A DNA stretch of 64,000 nt from Microbacterium sp. Root553 (lineage in GTDB: Bacteria > Actinomycetota > Actinomycetes > Actinomycetales > Microbacteriaceae): NCBI RefSeq assembly GCF_001426995.1, contig NZ_LMFY01000001.1:186001-250000 (forward strand), in the 5' to 3' direction. The notes below the pieces were generated by a model. That model had not been told where the DNA came from and searched no databases. It was given only the letters and a program-made list of their open reading frames with translations. Position 1 is the first letter of the stretch. The number at the start of each line of letters is the position of its first letter. Of the stretch, positions 8,259 to 17,054 are shown piece after piece. A program made the position numbers and the translations under genes.

Positions 8259-8821
8259 CGCCATGCCTCCATTCGCACGATCATGGATTTACGAGCTCGA
8301 GCGAGGAGGCCACGTGCCGTCGACACCGAGATGTCGAGCTCGGTCGCGATCTCGTCGTAGGAGTAGCCGCCCATCTCGCGCAGCACCCAGCATTCGCGCT
8401 GCGCGGCCGGAAGCTCCTGCAGGGCCGCGCCCAACGCCGCGACCCCGGCTCGCGCCTCGGCGACGCGGTCGGGCGAGGTCTGCGCGGGAGCGGACTGCTC
8501 GACATCATCGACGTCGACCGTGGGACGCAGCGCGCGGATGCGGTCGACGGCCTTGCGGCTCACGATGCGCATCAGCCAGCTCTTGACCTTGGACGGATCG
8601 TCGAGTTCCGAGAAACGCTGCCAGGCGGTCACGAACGCCTCCTGCACGATGTCGTCGACATCTGCCGAGGCGTTCAGCATCCGTTGTGTGTATGCGCGCA
8701 TCATCGGGGTGTACCTGCGCACGAGCACTGCGAACGCGGCGACGTCGCCGTCCATCGCCCTGCTGGCGACGAGCCGGTCGTCCGCTTCTTCCAGCGCAGA
8801 TCGAAATCGTTCCCCGACCAT
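8255..8821 (-). CDS. ECF-type RNA polymerase sigma factor
   Basis: A 188-residue sigma-70 family protein with region 2 (VDDIVQEAFVTAWQRFSEL, about residues 58-76) and region 4 (LPAAQRECWVLREMGGYSYDEIATEL, about 135-165, with the helix-turn-helix). No region 3 is present, so it is an extracytoplasmic-function sigma. It directs RNA polymerase to a specific promoter set. The next two genes, coupled by ATGA overlaps, encode Asp23-type proteins, so envelope stress is the likely regulon. AGGGGG lies eight bases before the ATG. Confidence 0.9.
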   Translation of the reverse strand: MVGERFRSALEEADDRLVASRAMDGDVAAFAVLVRRYTPMMRAYTQRMLNASADVDDIVQEAFVTAWQRFSELDDPSKVKSWLMRIVSRKAVDRIRALRPTVDVDDVEQSAPAQTSPDRVAEARAGVAALGAALQELPAAQRECWVLREMGGYSYDEIATELDISVSTARGLLARARKSMIVRMEAWR

Positions 8822-8947
8822 CTGGTGACCCCCTCGTGTGACCCCTGTGAGAGATTCGGAGCGGACCCGCGATCGGATGGGACCCCCGTCCCCCCGATCG
8901 CGCGGTCTCCGCGTCCGAACCCTCTCATCCGTCCGCTGCCCTGCGAC

Positions 8948-9400
8948 TCAGAGCACACGCATGTCGGGCTCGGCGGGGACGTCGTCCTCGTCGTCCGACG
9001 GGATGTGCACGTCGTTGATCGTCACGTTGATCTCGACGGCCTGCTTGCCGACGTAGTCGGACATCGCACGGGCGACCGCGGCCCGGACGTCGTCAGCGAC
9101 GGTGTGCAGCGCTGCGGGGTATTCGGCGACGATGGTGATGTCCACGGCGACCTGGGTCTCGCCCACCTCGACGCGGACTCCCTGCGTGAGGTCGGTGGAG
9201 TTGAGAGCGTCGCGGATGGCGCCGACCGCACGTGCCGCTCCGCCGCCGAGGGCGTGCACACCGTTGACCTCGCGCGCCGCGATTCCGGCGATCTTCGCGA
9301 CGACGTTGTTCTCGATGATGGTCTCGCCCGTGGACGCGGCCTCGTTCGTCGTGGTGCCGGCCTGTGCCTTGGCCTGGGTTCCGTTCGTGACGTTCGCCAT
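8948..9400 (-). CDS. Asp23/Gls24 family envelope stress response protein
   Basis: 150 residues; a canonical single Asp23 domain: IIENNVVAKIAGIAAREVNGVHALGGG (about 28-55), then VDITIVAEYPAALHTVADDVRAAV and VNVTINDVHI-like strands. The acidic tail DDEDDVPAEPDMRVL is unusual. It has its own 126-nt upstream gap to the next minus-strand start and is transcribed just before the sigma factor gene, so it may share the regulon. An AAGGAGCGC Shine-Dalgarno lies just before the ATG. Confidence 0.9.
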   Translation of the reverse strand: MANVTNGTQAKAQAGTTTNEAASTGETIIENNVVAKIAGIAAREVNGVHALGGGAARAVGAIRDALNSTDLTQGVRVEVGETQVAVDITIVAEYPAALHTVADDVRAAVARAMSDYVGKQAVEINVTINDVHIPSDDEDDVPAEPDMRVL

Positions 9401-9582
9401 GATGCGCTCCTTCGTAGTCAGTGTTCCCGCCGCAGGGGCGGTTCGCAGTTCAGCGACACTACTAGGACGGATCCCGGGGACGATTCGTCACAAAGAAGTG
9501 CGGATCGTCTCTCCGACGGCTCCGAGAACACGGGCTGCCGGCGGGAGGAGCCCGCACCTCGAGGGGAACGGGCTCCCGGCGC

Positions 9583-9753
9583 TCAGGGGAGGTCGGAGAC
9601 GTCGACCTCGTCGTCGTCTCCGTCCGCGCGCTGCTCCTCGCCGGGGGTCACGTAGTCCGGCTCCGGATCACGGTCGGTGGTCACGAAGTCGGCGTCGACT
9701 CCGATCGCGTCGATCCCTGCGTTGTCGTCGGGTGCTGCCTGCGGGTCTGACAT
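9583..9753 (-). CDS. Small acidic hypothetical protein
   Basis: 56 residues beginning MSDPQAAPDDN, with a strongly acidic tail (DGDDDEVDVSDLP). The ATG at 9753 has CGGAG six bases upstream. The longer frame back to 9819 would add an arginine-rich stretch without a ribosome site. It has no recognisable domain and is probably intrinsically disordered. It lies between the Asp23 gene and the tRNA pair. Confidence 0.55.
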   Translation of the reverse strand: MSDPQAAPDDNAGIDAIGVDADFVTTDRDPEPDYVTPGEEQRADGDDDEVDVSDLP

Positions 9754-9879
9754 GATCGCTCCGATCTGCTGCTGCGGAATGGGAGTGCCAGTCTCTCCGC
9801 GACGGCGGCGCCGCGGCATCCCCCTTGACAGGGGCGATCCGAGGATGGCGCGACGGCGGTTCTTCCCCCGGATACGCGA

Positions 9880-9903
9880 AAACCCCCGGCGAACCGGGGG
9901 TTT
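9880..9903 (-). terminator. Rho-independent terminator after tRNA-Met
   Basis: AAACCCCCGG (9880-9889) and CCGGGGGTTT (9894-9903) form a 10-bp stem with a four-base loop. On the minus strand it is followed by TTTTCG. It sits just past the 3' end of the tRNA-Met gene. Confidence 0.75.
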
Positions 9904-9911
9904 GTCTGATG

Positions 9912-9985
9912 TAGCAGGAGCGGGGCTTGAACCCGCGACCTCACGATTATGAGTCGTGCGCTCTGACCAGCTGAGCTACCCTGCC
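9912..9985 (-). tRNA. tRNA-Met (anticodon CAT)
   Basis: Folds as a 74-nt cloverleaf. The acceptor is GGCAGGG with TCCTGCT and discriminator A, the D-arm GCTC...GAGC, the anticodon stem CACGA/TCGTG with loop CTCATAA, and the T-arm GCGGG TTCAAGC CCCGC. The acceptor closes fully from the first base, so this is the elongator Met type rather than an initiator. The CCA end is not encoded. It is followed downstream by a terminator and preceded by tRNA-Thr on the same strand. Confidence 0.93.
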
Positions 9986-10019
9986 GCACCGCATCCGCAT
10001 CGCAGATACGAACACCGTG

Positions 10020-10091
10020 AGCCCCGAGTCAGGATTGAACTGACGACCCCTTCCTTACCATGGAAGTGCTCTGCCACTGAGCTATCGGGGC
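10020..10091 (-). tRNA. tRNA-Thr (anticodon GGT)
   Basis: A 72-nt cloverleaf with acceptor GCCCCGA / TCGGGGC and discriminator T, anticodon stem CTTCC/GGAAG and loop ATGGTAA (anticodon GGT), and T-loop TTCAATC. CCA is not encoded. It lies 34 nt upstream of tRNA-Met in the same direction, so both probably come from one precursor transcript. Confidence 0.93.
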
Positions 10092-10160
10092 GTGCTGCCC
10101 CTCGCGGGGCAACCACACGAGAATACCATCACAGTGGCGTCCTCATGAAATCGAGGTGGG

Positions 10161-11405
10161 TCAGTACGAGTACCGGCCCGCATTCTCGCGCAACCACGGC
10201 AGCGGGTCGATGGTGCTGCCGTTGATGATGATCTCGAAATGCAGGTGCGCACCGTACGAACGACCGGTGTTTCCGGTGTGGCCGACGATGTCGCCGACCT
10301 TCACGGTCTGGCCGGCCTTGACCTGGAGCGAGCCGTACTGCATGTGCGAGTAGTGGCTCGTGACGATCTGTCCGTCGATCACGTGGTCGATGTAGACGGT
10401 CACACCGTAGGCGCCGCCCTGCTCGGTGGCGATGCGGACGACGCCGTCGGCCACCGCCTGGATGGGAGCTCCCTCGCCGGGGACGAAGTCGATGCCCTCG
10501 TGCAGACGACCCCAGCGCATTCCGTAGCCCGAGCTCATGCCCACGCCCACCTTGAACGGCCACTGGATGGCTGCCTCGGGGTCGTTGGTGAAGACTTCGT
10601 TGGAGTAGTTGATGCCCTCTTCGGACGCCACCTGGATCAGCGACACCGTCGAGAAGCTGTCGGAGCGCGTGAGCGACTCGTTCTGCACGTCGGACGAGGT
10701 GACGAACGCCTGGATCTCGTCATCGGCGGCGCCGGCCTTCTGAGCCCCGGAGGCGGCCACGAGGGAGGTCGCTGCGAGGGTCGGGGATCCCTGCACCGCG
10801 GCGACGGCCTCGGCCGGGAGGGTCATGCCGACAGCGAGGAGTCCGGCGAGGCTCATCACGCCGACGGTGGCGCCGACGGCCAGGAACTTGCGTGCCTGAG
10901 GGCGACGGCGCGCGACGTGCACGGTGGGCTCGGCCTCATCGTCGTTACGGTCCGCTGCCGCGGCGGGCATCGGGATGCTGCCGGAGGCCACGGAGCGGAA
11001 CGCGCGGGACGCGCTCTCGAAGGCGTCTTCTTCCTCCGACGACGGCGACGGGTCGCTCTCGTCGGATCCGTCGGCGTCACTCGCCTCGGCCTCGGCGGCC
11101 GGGACCGGCGCTTCCGGGGCGTCGACCGCGTGCTCGAGGACATCGTCGGTGTCGGGGATCTCGACGATCTCAGCCGACTCGGCCGCCGCTGTCGCTGCAG
11201 CGACGGCGGCCGCCGCGACGATGACCTCGGCGGTGTTCAGGCGTTCGCGGGCAGCGCGACGCGACGAAGGGTTCTGAGGAGCGACGGGAGCAGCCTCGGA
11301 TGCGACATCCGGTACTCCGGCCGCGGGGGCCTCGACGGCCGTGGTGCGGGTGCGGCTGGAGCGCCGTGTGGGCACAGAGGCAGCCTGGGAATTCTCGAAG
11401 GGCAA
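10161..11405 (-). CDS. M23-family peptidoglycan endopeptidase, membrane-anchored
   Basis: 414 residues. The long N-terminal part (about 1-160) is Ala/Glu/Ser-rich and cytoplasmic. One membrane helix follows (FLAVGATVGVMSLAGLLAVG, about 170-190), then an extracytoplasmic linker and a C-terminal LytM/M23 domain. Zinc ligands are visible in HEGID (HxxxD) and in the GAHLHFE strand. It should cut peptide cross-links in the cell wall outside the membrane, or activate another hydrolase. The ATG opens MPFENSQAA. It is transcribed alone toward the tRNA genes. Confidence 0.88.
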   Translation of the reverse strand: MPFENSQAASVPTRRSSRTRTTAVEAPAAGVPDVASEAAPVAPQNPSSRRAARERLNTAEVIVAAAAVAAATAAAESAEIVEIPDTDDVLEHAVDAPEAPVPAAEAEASDADGSDESDPSPSSEEEDAFESASRAFRSVASGSIPMPAAAADRNDDEAEPTVHVARRRPQARKFLAVGATVGVMSLAGLLAVGMTLPAEAVAAVQGSPTLAATSLVAASGAQKAGAADDEIQAFVTSSDVQNESLTRSDSFSTVSLIQVASEEGINYSNEVFTNDPEAAIQWPFKVGVGMSSGYGMRWGRLHEGIDFVPGEGAPIQAVADGVVRIATEQGGAYGVTVYIDHVIDGQIVTSHYSHMQYGSLQVKAGQTVKVGDIVGHTGNTGRSYGAHLHFEIIINGSTIDPLPWLRENAGRYSY

Positions 11406-11526
11406 AGCAGATTCTCTCGGTCAGACGTCAAGCTCGGGGGCGCTTTGGACAGTCATCGATTCGGGCCGATGAAAGTAACGATCGGATAAACCCTAGCCTG
11501 GTCCACCTGAGAATGCCATGAATCGT

Positions 11527-12321
11527 TCACTTTTCGTCCTCGAGGAGTTCCCGGATGCGGTCGTGCACTGCGATTCCGCCGGCGACGAGCATCGGTCGAG
11601 GGGACCCGCCGTCGTCGATCGAGACATGCCCTCCGGCCTCGGCGACGAGGAGCGCCCCGGCCGCATGATCCCAGGGTTTGAGGCCCCGCTCGAAGTATCC
11701 GTCCAAGCGGCCGGCGGCCACGAACGCGAGATCGAGCGACGCCGCGCCGGCGCGACGCAGGTCCCTGGCCATGGTCATGACGCGTCGCACCGTGGCGAGG
11801 TCGCCGTCATGTGTCGTGGGGTCGTAGCCGAATCCGGTGGCGAGCAGCGCGCCGGCCGGCGTCTCGGTCGTGACCGCGAGCCGCTGCTCTCCCAGCCACC
11901 CTCCGCCGCCACGCGCGGCCGTGAACATCTCACCGGATGCCGGCGCATGGATCGCGGCGGCGAGCGCCTCCCACTCCCCCACGACGGCCGCGCCGCGAAC
12001 CGCGGCGATACTCACCGCGTAGGAGGGGATGCCGTAGGCGTAGTTGACCGTGCCGTCGATCGGGTCGACGACCCAGGTGATGCCGCTGCTGCCCTCGTCG
12101 GCATCGGACTCCTCACCGAGGAATCCGTCGTCGGGGCGGGCTGTCTGCAGCCGTGCACGGATGAGCGCCTCGACCTCACGGTCGGCGTCGGTCACGATGT
12201 CGGCGAGCGTCGACTTGGTGGCTGCCAGGTGCACGCCTTCTGCCCGCCGCCGACGAGCGAGGTCGCCGGCTTCACGGGCGACGTCCGCCGCCAGAGCGAC
12301 GAGCTCCGTCTCGATGCTCAC
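11527..12321 (-). CDS. Inositol monophosphatase family protein
   Basis: 264 residues. Metal-dependent phosphatase signatures are EESDADE (glutamate ligands), WVVDPIDGTVNYAYGIP (DPIDGT metal site, about residues 82-98) and PWDHAAGALLVAEAGG near the C-terminus. Family members hydrolyse inositol-1-phosphate, histidinol phosphate or 3'-phosphoadenosine phosphate; the substrate is not certain. The GTG start at 12321 overlaps the stop of the upstream membrane protein gene (GTGA). A very long frame continuing upstream to 14112 is an open-frame artefact of high GC. Confidence 0.9.
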   Translation of the reverse strand: MSIETELVALAADVAREAGDLARRRRAEGVHLAATKSTLADIVTDADREVEALIRARLQTARPDDGFLGEESDADEGSSGITWVVDPIDGTVNYAYGIPSYAVSIAAVRGAAVVGEWEALAAAIHAPASGEMFTAARGGGGWLGEQRLAVTTETPAGALLATGFGYDPTTHDGDLATVRRVMTMARDLRRAGAASLDLAFVAAGRLDGYFERGLKPWDHAAGALLVAEAGGHVSIDDGGSPRPMLVAGGIAVHDRIRELLEDEK

Positions 12322-13304
12322 TGCGGGGGACGCGGCGGGGCCGGCGGGTAGGCCGAGGGGGCATCGGGGGCCGGCGGGTAGGCCGAGGGGGCCTGCGGGA
12401 CCGGCGGGGCCGCGGGCCCCTGGGCGTACGGGTCCGGGGCGGTCGGGAAGGGCACGGTCGGGAACGCCTGCGGCGCGGGCGGCGCAGGCAACGACTGCTG
12501 CGGCTGTGCGTGCTGCGGGGAGGCGACAGACGGGTGACCGGTGTAGTAGGCGTTCCAGTCCGGAGAACCGTCGGGAAGGGCAGGCAGCGGGGTGCGCCCG
12601 TCGGCGTAGGTCGGCCACGCGGGAGCACCGCCCTGCGCGTGGACGATCGCAGCGCTCGCGGGCCGACGCGGTGCGAACAGGGCATTCAGGAGCGGGATGA
12701 GCGTGGTGCCCACGGCGGCGAGGATCGTCAGTGCGACGACGATGCGCCAGTACAGCTCGCCGTAGTCGAACGTGTGCGGGAAGGTGAGGAAGAAGATCAG
12801 CAGACCCACCAGGCCGCCGAGGAACACGATCGTCGCGATGTAGATGATGCGCGTGAACGTCGTCACGTGGCGCTGCGCCGCAGGGGTGAAAAGCCGCACG
12901 TGCAGCAGAGCGAGCTGCAGGATACCGATCACGAGCAGGAGCTGGAAGAACCGCTCGGCACCGGTGAAGTACTGATCGTCTTCGGGCAGCCAGATCTTGA
13001 CGGCGCCGACGAGCAGCGCGACGATCCAGGTCACCATGCTCGACAGCGCGAGCCAGTCCGGGCGGTTCGGGGCGAGTCCGGCTTCGAGGATCGCGATGCC
13101 GGCGAACGCCGCGAGCAGGAGGATCGTGAGGAACGCACGTCCGATCAGACCGTCCTGGTCTCCGATCAGCACCCACACGACGCACACGAGCGCTGCGGCG
13201 ATCAGTGCACCGATGGCGATCCAGATCGCTCCACGGATGAGGAGGGACATGTTCTTCTTCTCGACCAGCGCCGGGGGCTGCTGGGCGATCTCCGGTTGCG
13301 ACAT
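12318..13304 (-). CDS. Six-helix membrane protein with proline-rich tail
   Basis: 328 residues. Helices lie at about 20-45, 52-70, 82-100, 115-135, 150-175 and 185-205. A cytoplasmic tail rich in Pro, Ala, Gln and Tyr follows, with two copies of an APSAYPPAP unit near the end. The ATG at 13304 (MSQPEIAQQ) is used because GAGAGG lies seven bases before it. It is translationally coupled to the inositol phosphatase. I do not recognise the family; the tail resembles low-complexity interaction segments of actinobacterial cell-envelope proteins. Confidence 0.78.
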   Translation of the reverse strand: MSQPEIAQQPPALVEKKNMSLLIRGAIWIAIGALIAAALVCVVWVLIGDQDGLIGRAFLTILLLAAFAGIAILEAGLAPNRPDWLALSSMVTWIVALLVGAVKIWLPEDDQYFTGAERFFQLLLVIGILQLALLHVRLFTPAAQRHVTTFTRIIYIATIVFLGGLVGLLIFFLTFPHTFDYGELYWRIVVALTILAAVGTTLIPLLNALFAPRRPASAAIVHAQGGAPAWPTYADGRTPLPALPDGSPDWNAYYTGHPSVASPQHAQPQQSLPAPPAPQAFPTVPFPTAPDPYAQGPAAPPVPQAPSAYPPAPDAPSAYPPAPPRPPQ

Positions 13305-13415
13305 CGCGTTCCTCTCGTAGAGCGGGGTTGCGTTCATCCTTGCACGCGTCGGCGCTGTACCGGAGTCGGCGACGCGATCCGTGCACGCAGTCCCGGAGCG
13401 GGCCGACGGTGCAGG

Positions 13416-14213
13416 TCAGGTGTCTCTGCGCGCGGAGGCGGCGGCGAAGGCCGTGATCCGGGCCTGCGCGTCGGCGGTGCCCATCGAGGCGCCGATGGAC
13501 CGCGCCTCCTCGCTCAGCTGCTCGACGAACGAGCGCTCGGGCTGCGAACGCACCAGACGCTTCGCCTGCCCGTAGGCGTCGGCGGCGCCCGCAAGCCAGA
13601 ATCGTGCGACCTCCTCGGCGCGCGCACGCACCTTCGCCGCCTCCTGCGCTGCATCGTCGCCCGCGACGAGCTCGGCGACCAGACCCCACTCCACCGCCTC
13701 CTCCGCCGTCAGCAGGCGGTCCTGGAGCACGAGCTGCAGAGCACGCCGCTGCCCCACCGCCCGGGCCAGCTGGGCCGAGACGGAGAGGTCGGGGGTGAGG
13801 CCGATGTTCGCATACAGGCTGCCGAGGCGCGATCGCGCACCCACGACCGCGTAGTCGCTGCTGAGCAGGATGCCGAGGCCACCACCCGCCGTGGTGCCGT
13901 GTGCAGCAGCGACGACCGGCACAGCGGACTCGGTGAGGGCGCGGATGCCGGTGTTGATGACCTCGGCGAGGGCCGTGATCTCGGCCCCGGACCCCATGCT
14001 CGTCGCCATCTCGATGACATCGCCGCCCGTGCAGAAGGCGGGACCGGTCGCGTCGATGAGGATCGCCTTGACGTCGCTCCGTGTGGTGGCCTCCGTGGTG
14101 GCGTCGCGCCACGCGTGGGCCAGGTCGGAGTTGAAGGCGTTCAAGCGTGACGGACGGTTCAGGGTGAGCCGAGCCATCCCTTCGTCGACCGAGAACAGGA
14201 TGGCATCGTTCAT
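13416..14213 (-). CDS. Enoyl-CoA hydratase/isomerase family protein
   Basis: 265 residues of the crotonase fold. The oxyanion-hole regions are GPAFCTGGDV (about 57-66) and HGTTAGGGLGILLSSDYAVV (about 102-121). Of the usual catalytic pair, the second glutamate position reads LTPDL, with aspartate where bacterial hydratases often have glutamate, so it may be an isomerase or hydrolase rather than a hydratase. It is a cytoplasmic enzyme, likely in fatty acid or branched-chain catabolism. It has its own upstream gap of 46 nt and ends about 110 nt from the membrane protein start. Confidence 0.85.
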   Translation of the reverse strand: MNDAILFSVDEGMARLTLNRPSRLNAFNSDLAHAWRDATTEATTRSDVKAILIDATGPAFCTGGDVIEMATSMGSGAEITALAEVINTGIRALTESAVPVVAAAHGTTAGGGLGILLSSDYAVVGARSRLGSLYANIGLTPDLSVSAQLARAVGQRRALQLVLQDRLLTAEEAVEWGLVAELVAGDDAAQEAAKVRARAEEVARFWLAGAADAYGQAKRLVRSQPERSFVEQLSEEARSIGASMGTADAQARITAFAAASARRDT

Positions 14214-14259
14214 GGCTTCTCCTTCGAGCGCAGGACGTATGCCCCCAGGGTAATCGTGA

Positions 14260-14751
14260 TCAGCGCTGCTCCCGCACGCGCTCGGCGAAGGCCTCCATGC
14301 GTCGTCGCGTTCCGTCCAGGCGGAAGTCCACCTGTCCTGCCGCTCGGATCTCATTGGGCGCCAGCGGATGCGCGAGCCGCACGTTCTCGTGGCAGGAGAG
14401 GTCGGCGCAGATGTAGGTGCCGATCGAGTCGCCGCGCGCTCCCGCCTCGCCTGCTCGGCGCGCCGAGAACAGCGACACCTGATTGCCGGGCTGCATCGTG
14501 TGGCAGATGTCGCACATGCCGGAGCGGGCCCTGGCGGGGTCGGACACACGCAGGACGATGCCGGAGACCACCCCGTCGTGCTGCGTCAGCAGGTACCCGC
14601 GGCGTCCGGCACTCGGATCGCGCCAGGCGAAGAAGTCGAGGTAGTCCCAGTCGATCAGAACGAAATCGAGAGGCATCTCCATGACCCGCAGCTCGTCGTC
14701 ATCGGCGTTGACGAAGGCGGCACGGACGTCGGTCTCGGTGAGCGCTCGCAT
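14260..14751 (-). CDS. FBP-type zinc-finger protein (elongation factor G-binding like)
   Basis: 163 residues. A C-terminal treble-clef zinc finger uses CDICH (about 79-83) and CADLSCHEN (about 116-124). Members of this FusB/FBP-like family bind EF-G and help release stalled ribosomes, in some organisms giving fusidic acid tolerance. In actinobacteria the function is mostly untested. The N-terminal DYLDFFAWRDP segment is typical of the actinobacterial form. It is transcribed as a single gene. Confidence 0.82.
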   Translation of the reverse strand: MRALTETDVRAAFVNADDDELRVMEMPLDFVLIDWDYLDFFAWRDPSAGRRGYLLTQHDGVVSGIVLRVSDPARARSGMCDICHTMQPGNQVSLFSARRAGEAGARGDSIGTYICADLSCHENVRLAHPLAPNEIRAAGQVDFRLDGTRRRMEAFAERVREQR

Positions 14752-14793
14752 CCGTCCAGTCTAAGAACTCCGCGCGGCCGGGGCTCCGCGCCG

Positions 14794-15501
14794 CTATCCC
14801 GCGGCCTGCTGCATCGCGTCGTCGGCCTCGGAGACGATGTCGCGCATGGCCGCAGCGGCGGCATCCGCATCTCCGCTCGCCACGGCGAATGCGACGTCGC
14901 GATGCCACTGCACGGCGTTCCGGTCGGCCACGTGCGGCATCAGGTCGTGCGCGGTCCTCCCCCGCAGCACGGCCTCGACGGTTCCGCCGAGGGCTGCGAG
15001 CATGCTGTTCCCGGATGATTCGAGAAGGAGCCGGTGAAAGCGGACATCCGCCGACAGATAGCGCTCGTGGTCGGCGTCGTGATCCTCCTGGGCCATCGCC
15101 ACGACGTGCGAGACCAGCTCGACCTTCTGCTCGGAGCTCGCCGTCTCCGCGGCGAGTCGGGCCGCGAGCGGTTCGATCACGGAACGCAGCTGGCTCAGCT
15201 CCCGGAGCTGCTCATCGCGGCCGGGACCCGCGAGGCGCCACGCGATGACCTCGGGGGCGTAGACGTTCCACTGAGCGCGGGGGCGCACCTCGACGCCGGA
15301 CTTCCGCCGTACCCAGACCAGCCCGAAGGACTCGAGGACGCGGACGGCCTCCCGTGCCGCCGAGCGCGACACTCCTCGTTCCTGCGCCAGCTCCACCGTG
15401 AGCATGCGGGAGCCCGGCGGGTGTCGGCCATCGACGATGGCGCGACCGAGCTCCGAGACGAGTGCGTCATGCACGGGACTGGCGGGGCCGGGGGCGCTCA
15501 T
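14794..15501 (-). CDS. GntR/FadR-type regulator, probably of gluconate genes
   Basis: 235 residues. An N-terminal winged helix-turn-helix (MLTVELAQERGVSRSAAREAVRVL, about 33-56) is followed by an all-helical FCD effector domain with candidate metal residues (D..RFH, then H). The start MSAPGP at 15501 is preferred over the in-frame codon 30 nt upstream because it begins where the family does. It is divergent from a GntP permease and gluconokinase; an operator-like palindrome lies between. The likely ligand is gluconate or 6-phosphogluconate, inferred from context only. Confidence 0.88.
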   Translation of the reverse strand: MSAPGPASPVHDALVSELGRAIVDGRHPPGSRMLTVELAQERGVSRSAAREAVRVLESFGLVWVRRKSGVEVRPRAQWNVYAPEVIAWRLAGPGRDEQLRELSQLRSVIEPLAARLAAETASSEQKVELVSHVVAMAQEDHDADHERYLSADVRFHRLLLESSGNSMLAALGGTVEAVLRGRTAHDLMPHVADRNAVQWHRDVAFAVASGDADAAAAAMRDIVSEADDAMQQAAG

Positions 15502-15590
15502 ACCTCGAGTATGCACCGGACACCCCTTCACGTGCGTCGTGTGGATGCATTGTGGCTGATATGTTGCGCATTACGTGGTATGCGTGCTTA

Positions 15591-15605
15591 TTATGTACGA
15601 CATAA
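15591..15605. promoter_or_regulatory. Operator palindrome for the GntR-type regulator
   Basis: TTATGT (15591-15596), ACG, ACATAA (15600-15605) form a perfect inverted repeat with a three-base spacer. It lies 33 nt before the permease start and about 90 nt from the regulator start. FadR-subfamily GntR regulators bind short sites of this kind. The surrounding AT-rich stretch is the probable promoter region for both directions. Confidence 0.6.
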
Positions 15606-15637
15606 GGACGTAGACCACGCCCGGATCAAGGAAGCTC

Positions 15638-17047
15638 ATGGCACTCATCACACCGGTGGCCCACGCGCTCGCGACGGCGGCCACCGACACCCCGACCCTG
15701 GATCGCCCGGCAGGGCAGCTGATCACGGCCGCCGTCATCGGCATCGCGATCATCATCGTCCTGATCACCTGGGTGAAGCTGCATCCGTTCCTCTCGCTCA
15801 CCATCGGCGCGCTCGCCACCGGCGCGATCGCCGGAATGGACATCGCCGCCTCGGTCACCAGCTTCTCGGCGGGCTTCGGCACGACGATGGGCGGCGTCGG
15901 CATCCTGATCGCTCTCGGGGCGATCTACGGAAAGCTGCTCGCCGACTCCGGCGGAGCGGACCGCATCGTCGACACGCTCGTCAGCCGTGCGAGCGCCCGC
16001 TCGCTCCCCTGGGTCATGGGCCTCATCGGCGCGGTGATCGGCCTGCCGATGTTCTTCGAGGTCGGCCTCGTGCTGCTCGTGCCGGTGATCATCCTGGTCG
16101 CCCGCCGCTCCGGCCAGTCGCTCATGCGCATCGCCATCCCGACGCTCGCGGGCCTCTCGGCCATGCACGGGCTCGTCCCCCCGCACCCGGGCCCGCTCGC
16201 GGCGATCGACGCGCTCGGCGCCAACCTCGGCCTGACGCTCGCGTTCGGCGTGATCGTGGCGATCCCGGCCGTCATCATCTCCGGCCCGCTGTTCGCCCGC
16301 TTCGCCGCACGCTGGGTCGACGTCCCCGTGCCCGAGCTCTTCGTCACCGAAGAGGACGAGGGCGAGACGCAGCGTCGCCGCCCGTCGTTCGGCGCGACCC
16401 TGTTCAGCATCCTGCTGCCCGTGTTCCTCATGCTCGCGAAGGCCGTCGCCGACATCTCGGCCGCCGGGTCCGATGCGCCATGGAAGGTCGCGCTCGACTT
16501 CCTCGGCACCCCCGTCATCGCCCTGCTGATCGCCGTGCTCGCCGGCTTCTTCATCCTCGGCCGTGGAGCCGGCTTCGACCGCGCGAAGATCAACGACATC
16601 GTCGGTTCGTCGCTGGGCCCAATCGCCGGCATCCTGCTCATCGTCGGCGCAGGTGGCGGGTTCAAGCAGGTGCTCGTCGACACGGGCATCGGCAACGTGA
16701 TCGCCCAGTTCGTCTCGGGATCCTCGGTCTCGGTGCTCGTGCTCGCGTGGCTCGTCGCCGTGGTCATCCGCATCGCCACCGGCTCCGCGACCGTCGCCAC
16801 CATAACGGCGGCCGGCATCCTGCAGCCGCTCACCGAGACGCTCGACTCCCCGATGGTCGCGCTGCTCGTGCTCGCGATCGGCTCGGGCTCGGTGTTCCTC
16901 TCCCACGTCAACGATGCGGGCTTCTGGCTGATCAAGGAGTACTTCGGCCTCAGCATCCCGCAGACGCTCAAATCGTGGACGGTGCTCGAGTGCCTCATCT
17001 CGGTCACCGGCCTCGCCGGCGTCCTCGTCCTGAGCATCTTCGTCTGA
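15638..17047 (+). CDS. GntP-family gluconate:proton symporter
   Basis: 469 residues with about 12-14 hydrophobic segments. Family markers include GFGTTMGGVGILIALGAIYGKLLADSGGADRI, the GLVPPHPGPLAAI loop, and SHVNDAGFWLIKEYFG near the C-terminus, all typical of the gluconate permease group. It imports gluconate or a related sugar acid across the inner membrane. Gluconokinase follows after 7 nt, so the pair is a complete uptake-plus-phosphorylation unit feeding 6-phosphogluconate into the pentose phosphate pathway. Confidence 0.94.
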   Translation: MALITPVAHALATAATDTPTLDRPAGQLITAAVIGIAIIIVLITWVKLHPFLSLTIGALATGAIAGMDIAASVTSFSAGFGTTMGGVGILIALGAIYGKLLADSGGADRIVDTLVSRASARSLPWVMGLIGAVIGLPMFFEVGLVLLVPVIILVARRSGQSLMRIAIPTLAGLSAMHGLVPPHPGPLAAIDALGANLGLTLAFGVIVAIPAVIISGPLFARFAARWVDVPVPELFVTEEDEGETQRRRPSFGATLFSILLPVFLMLAKAVADISAAGSDAPWKVALDFLGTPVIALLIAVLAGFFILGRGAGFDRAKINDIVGSSLGPIAGILLIVGAGGGFKQVLVDTGIGNVIAQFVSGSSVSVLVLAWLVAVVIRIATGSATVATITAAGILQPLTETLDSPMVALLVLAIGSGSVFLSHVNDAGFWLIKEYFGLSIPQTLKSWTVLECLISVTGLAGVLVLSIFV

Positions 17048-17054
17048 GCGCGCC

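Noticed and set aside
8680..8700. A further GTGTGTA copy
   Set aside because: It lies inside the sigma factor coding region, and the rest of the motif (GGAWKTCG, 8 nt, GCAAA) is absent.
11406..11526. A cyclic-di-AMP (ydaO-type) riboswitch before the M23 peptidase gene
   Set aside because: Cell-wall hydrolases in actinobacteria often have one, but the conserved ydaO core could not be recognised in this short 120-nt region.
11527..14112. An 861-codon minus-strand open frame covering three genes
   Set aside because: Only the last 264 codons look like protein. The rest is arginine- and glycine-rich antisense or out-of-frame translation of the membrane protein and enoyl-CoA hydratase genes, a common effect of high GC.
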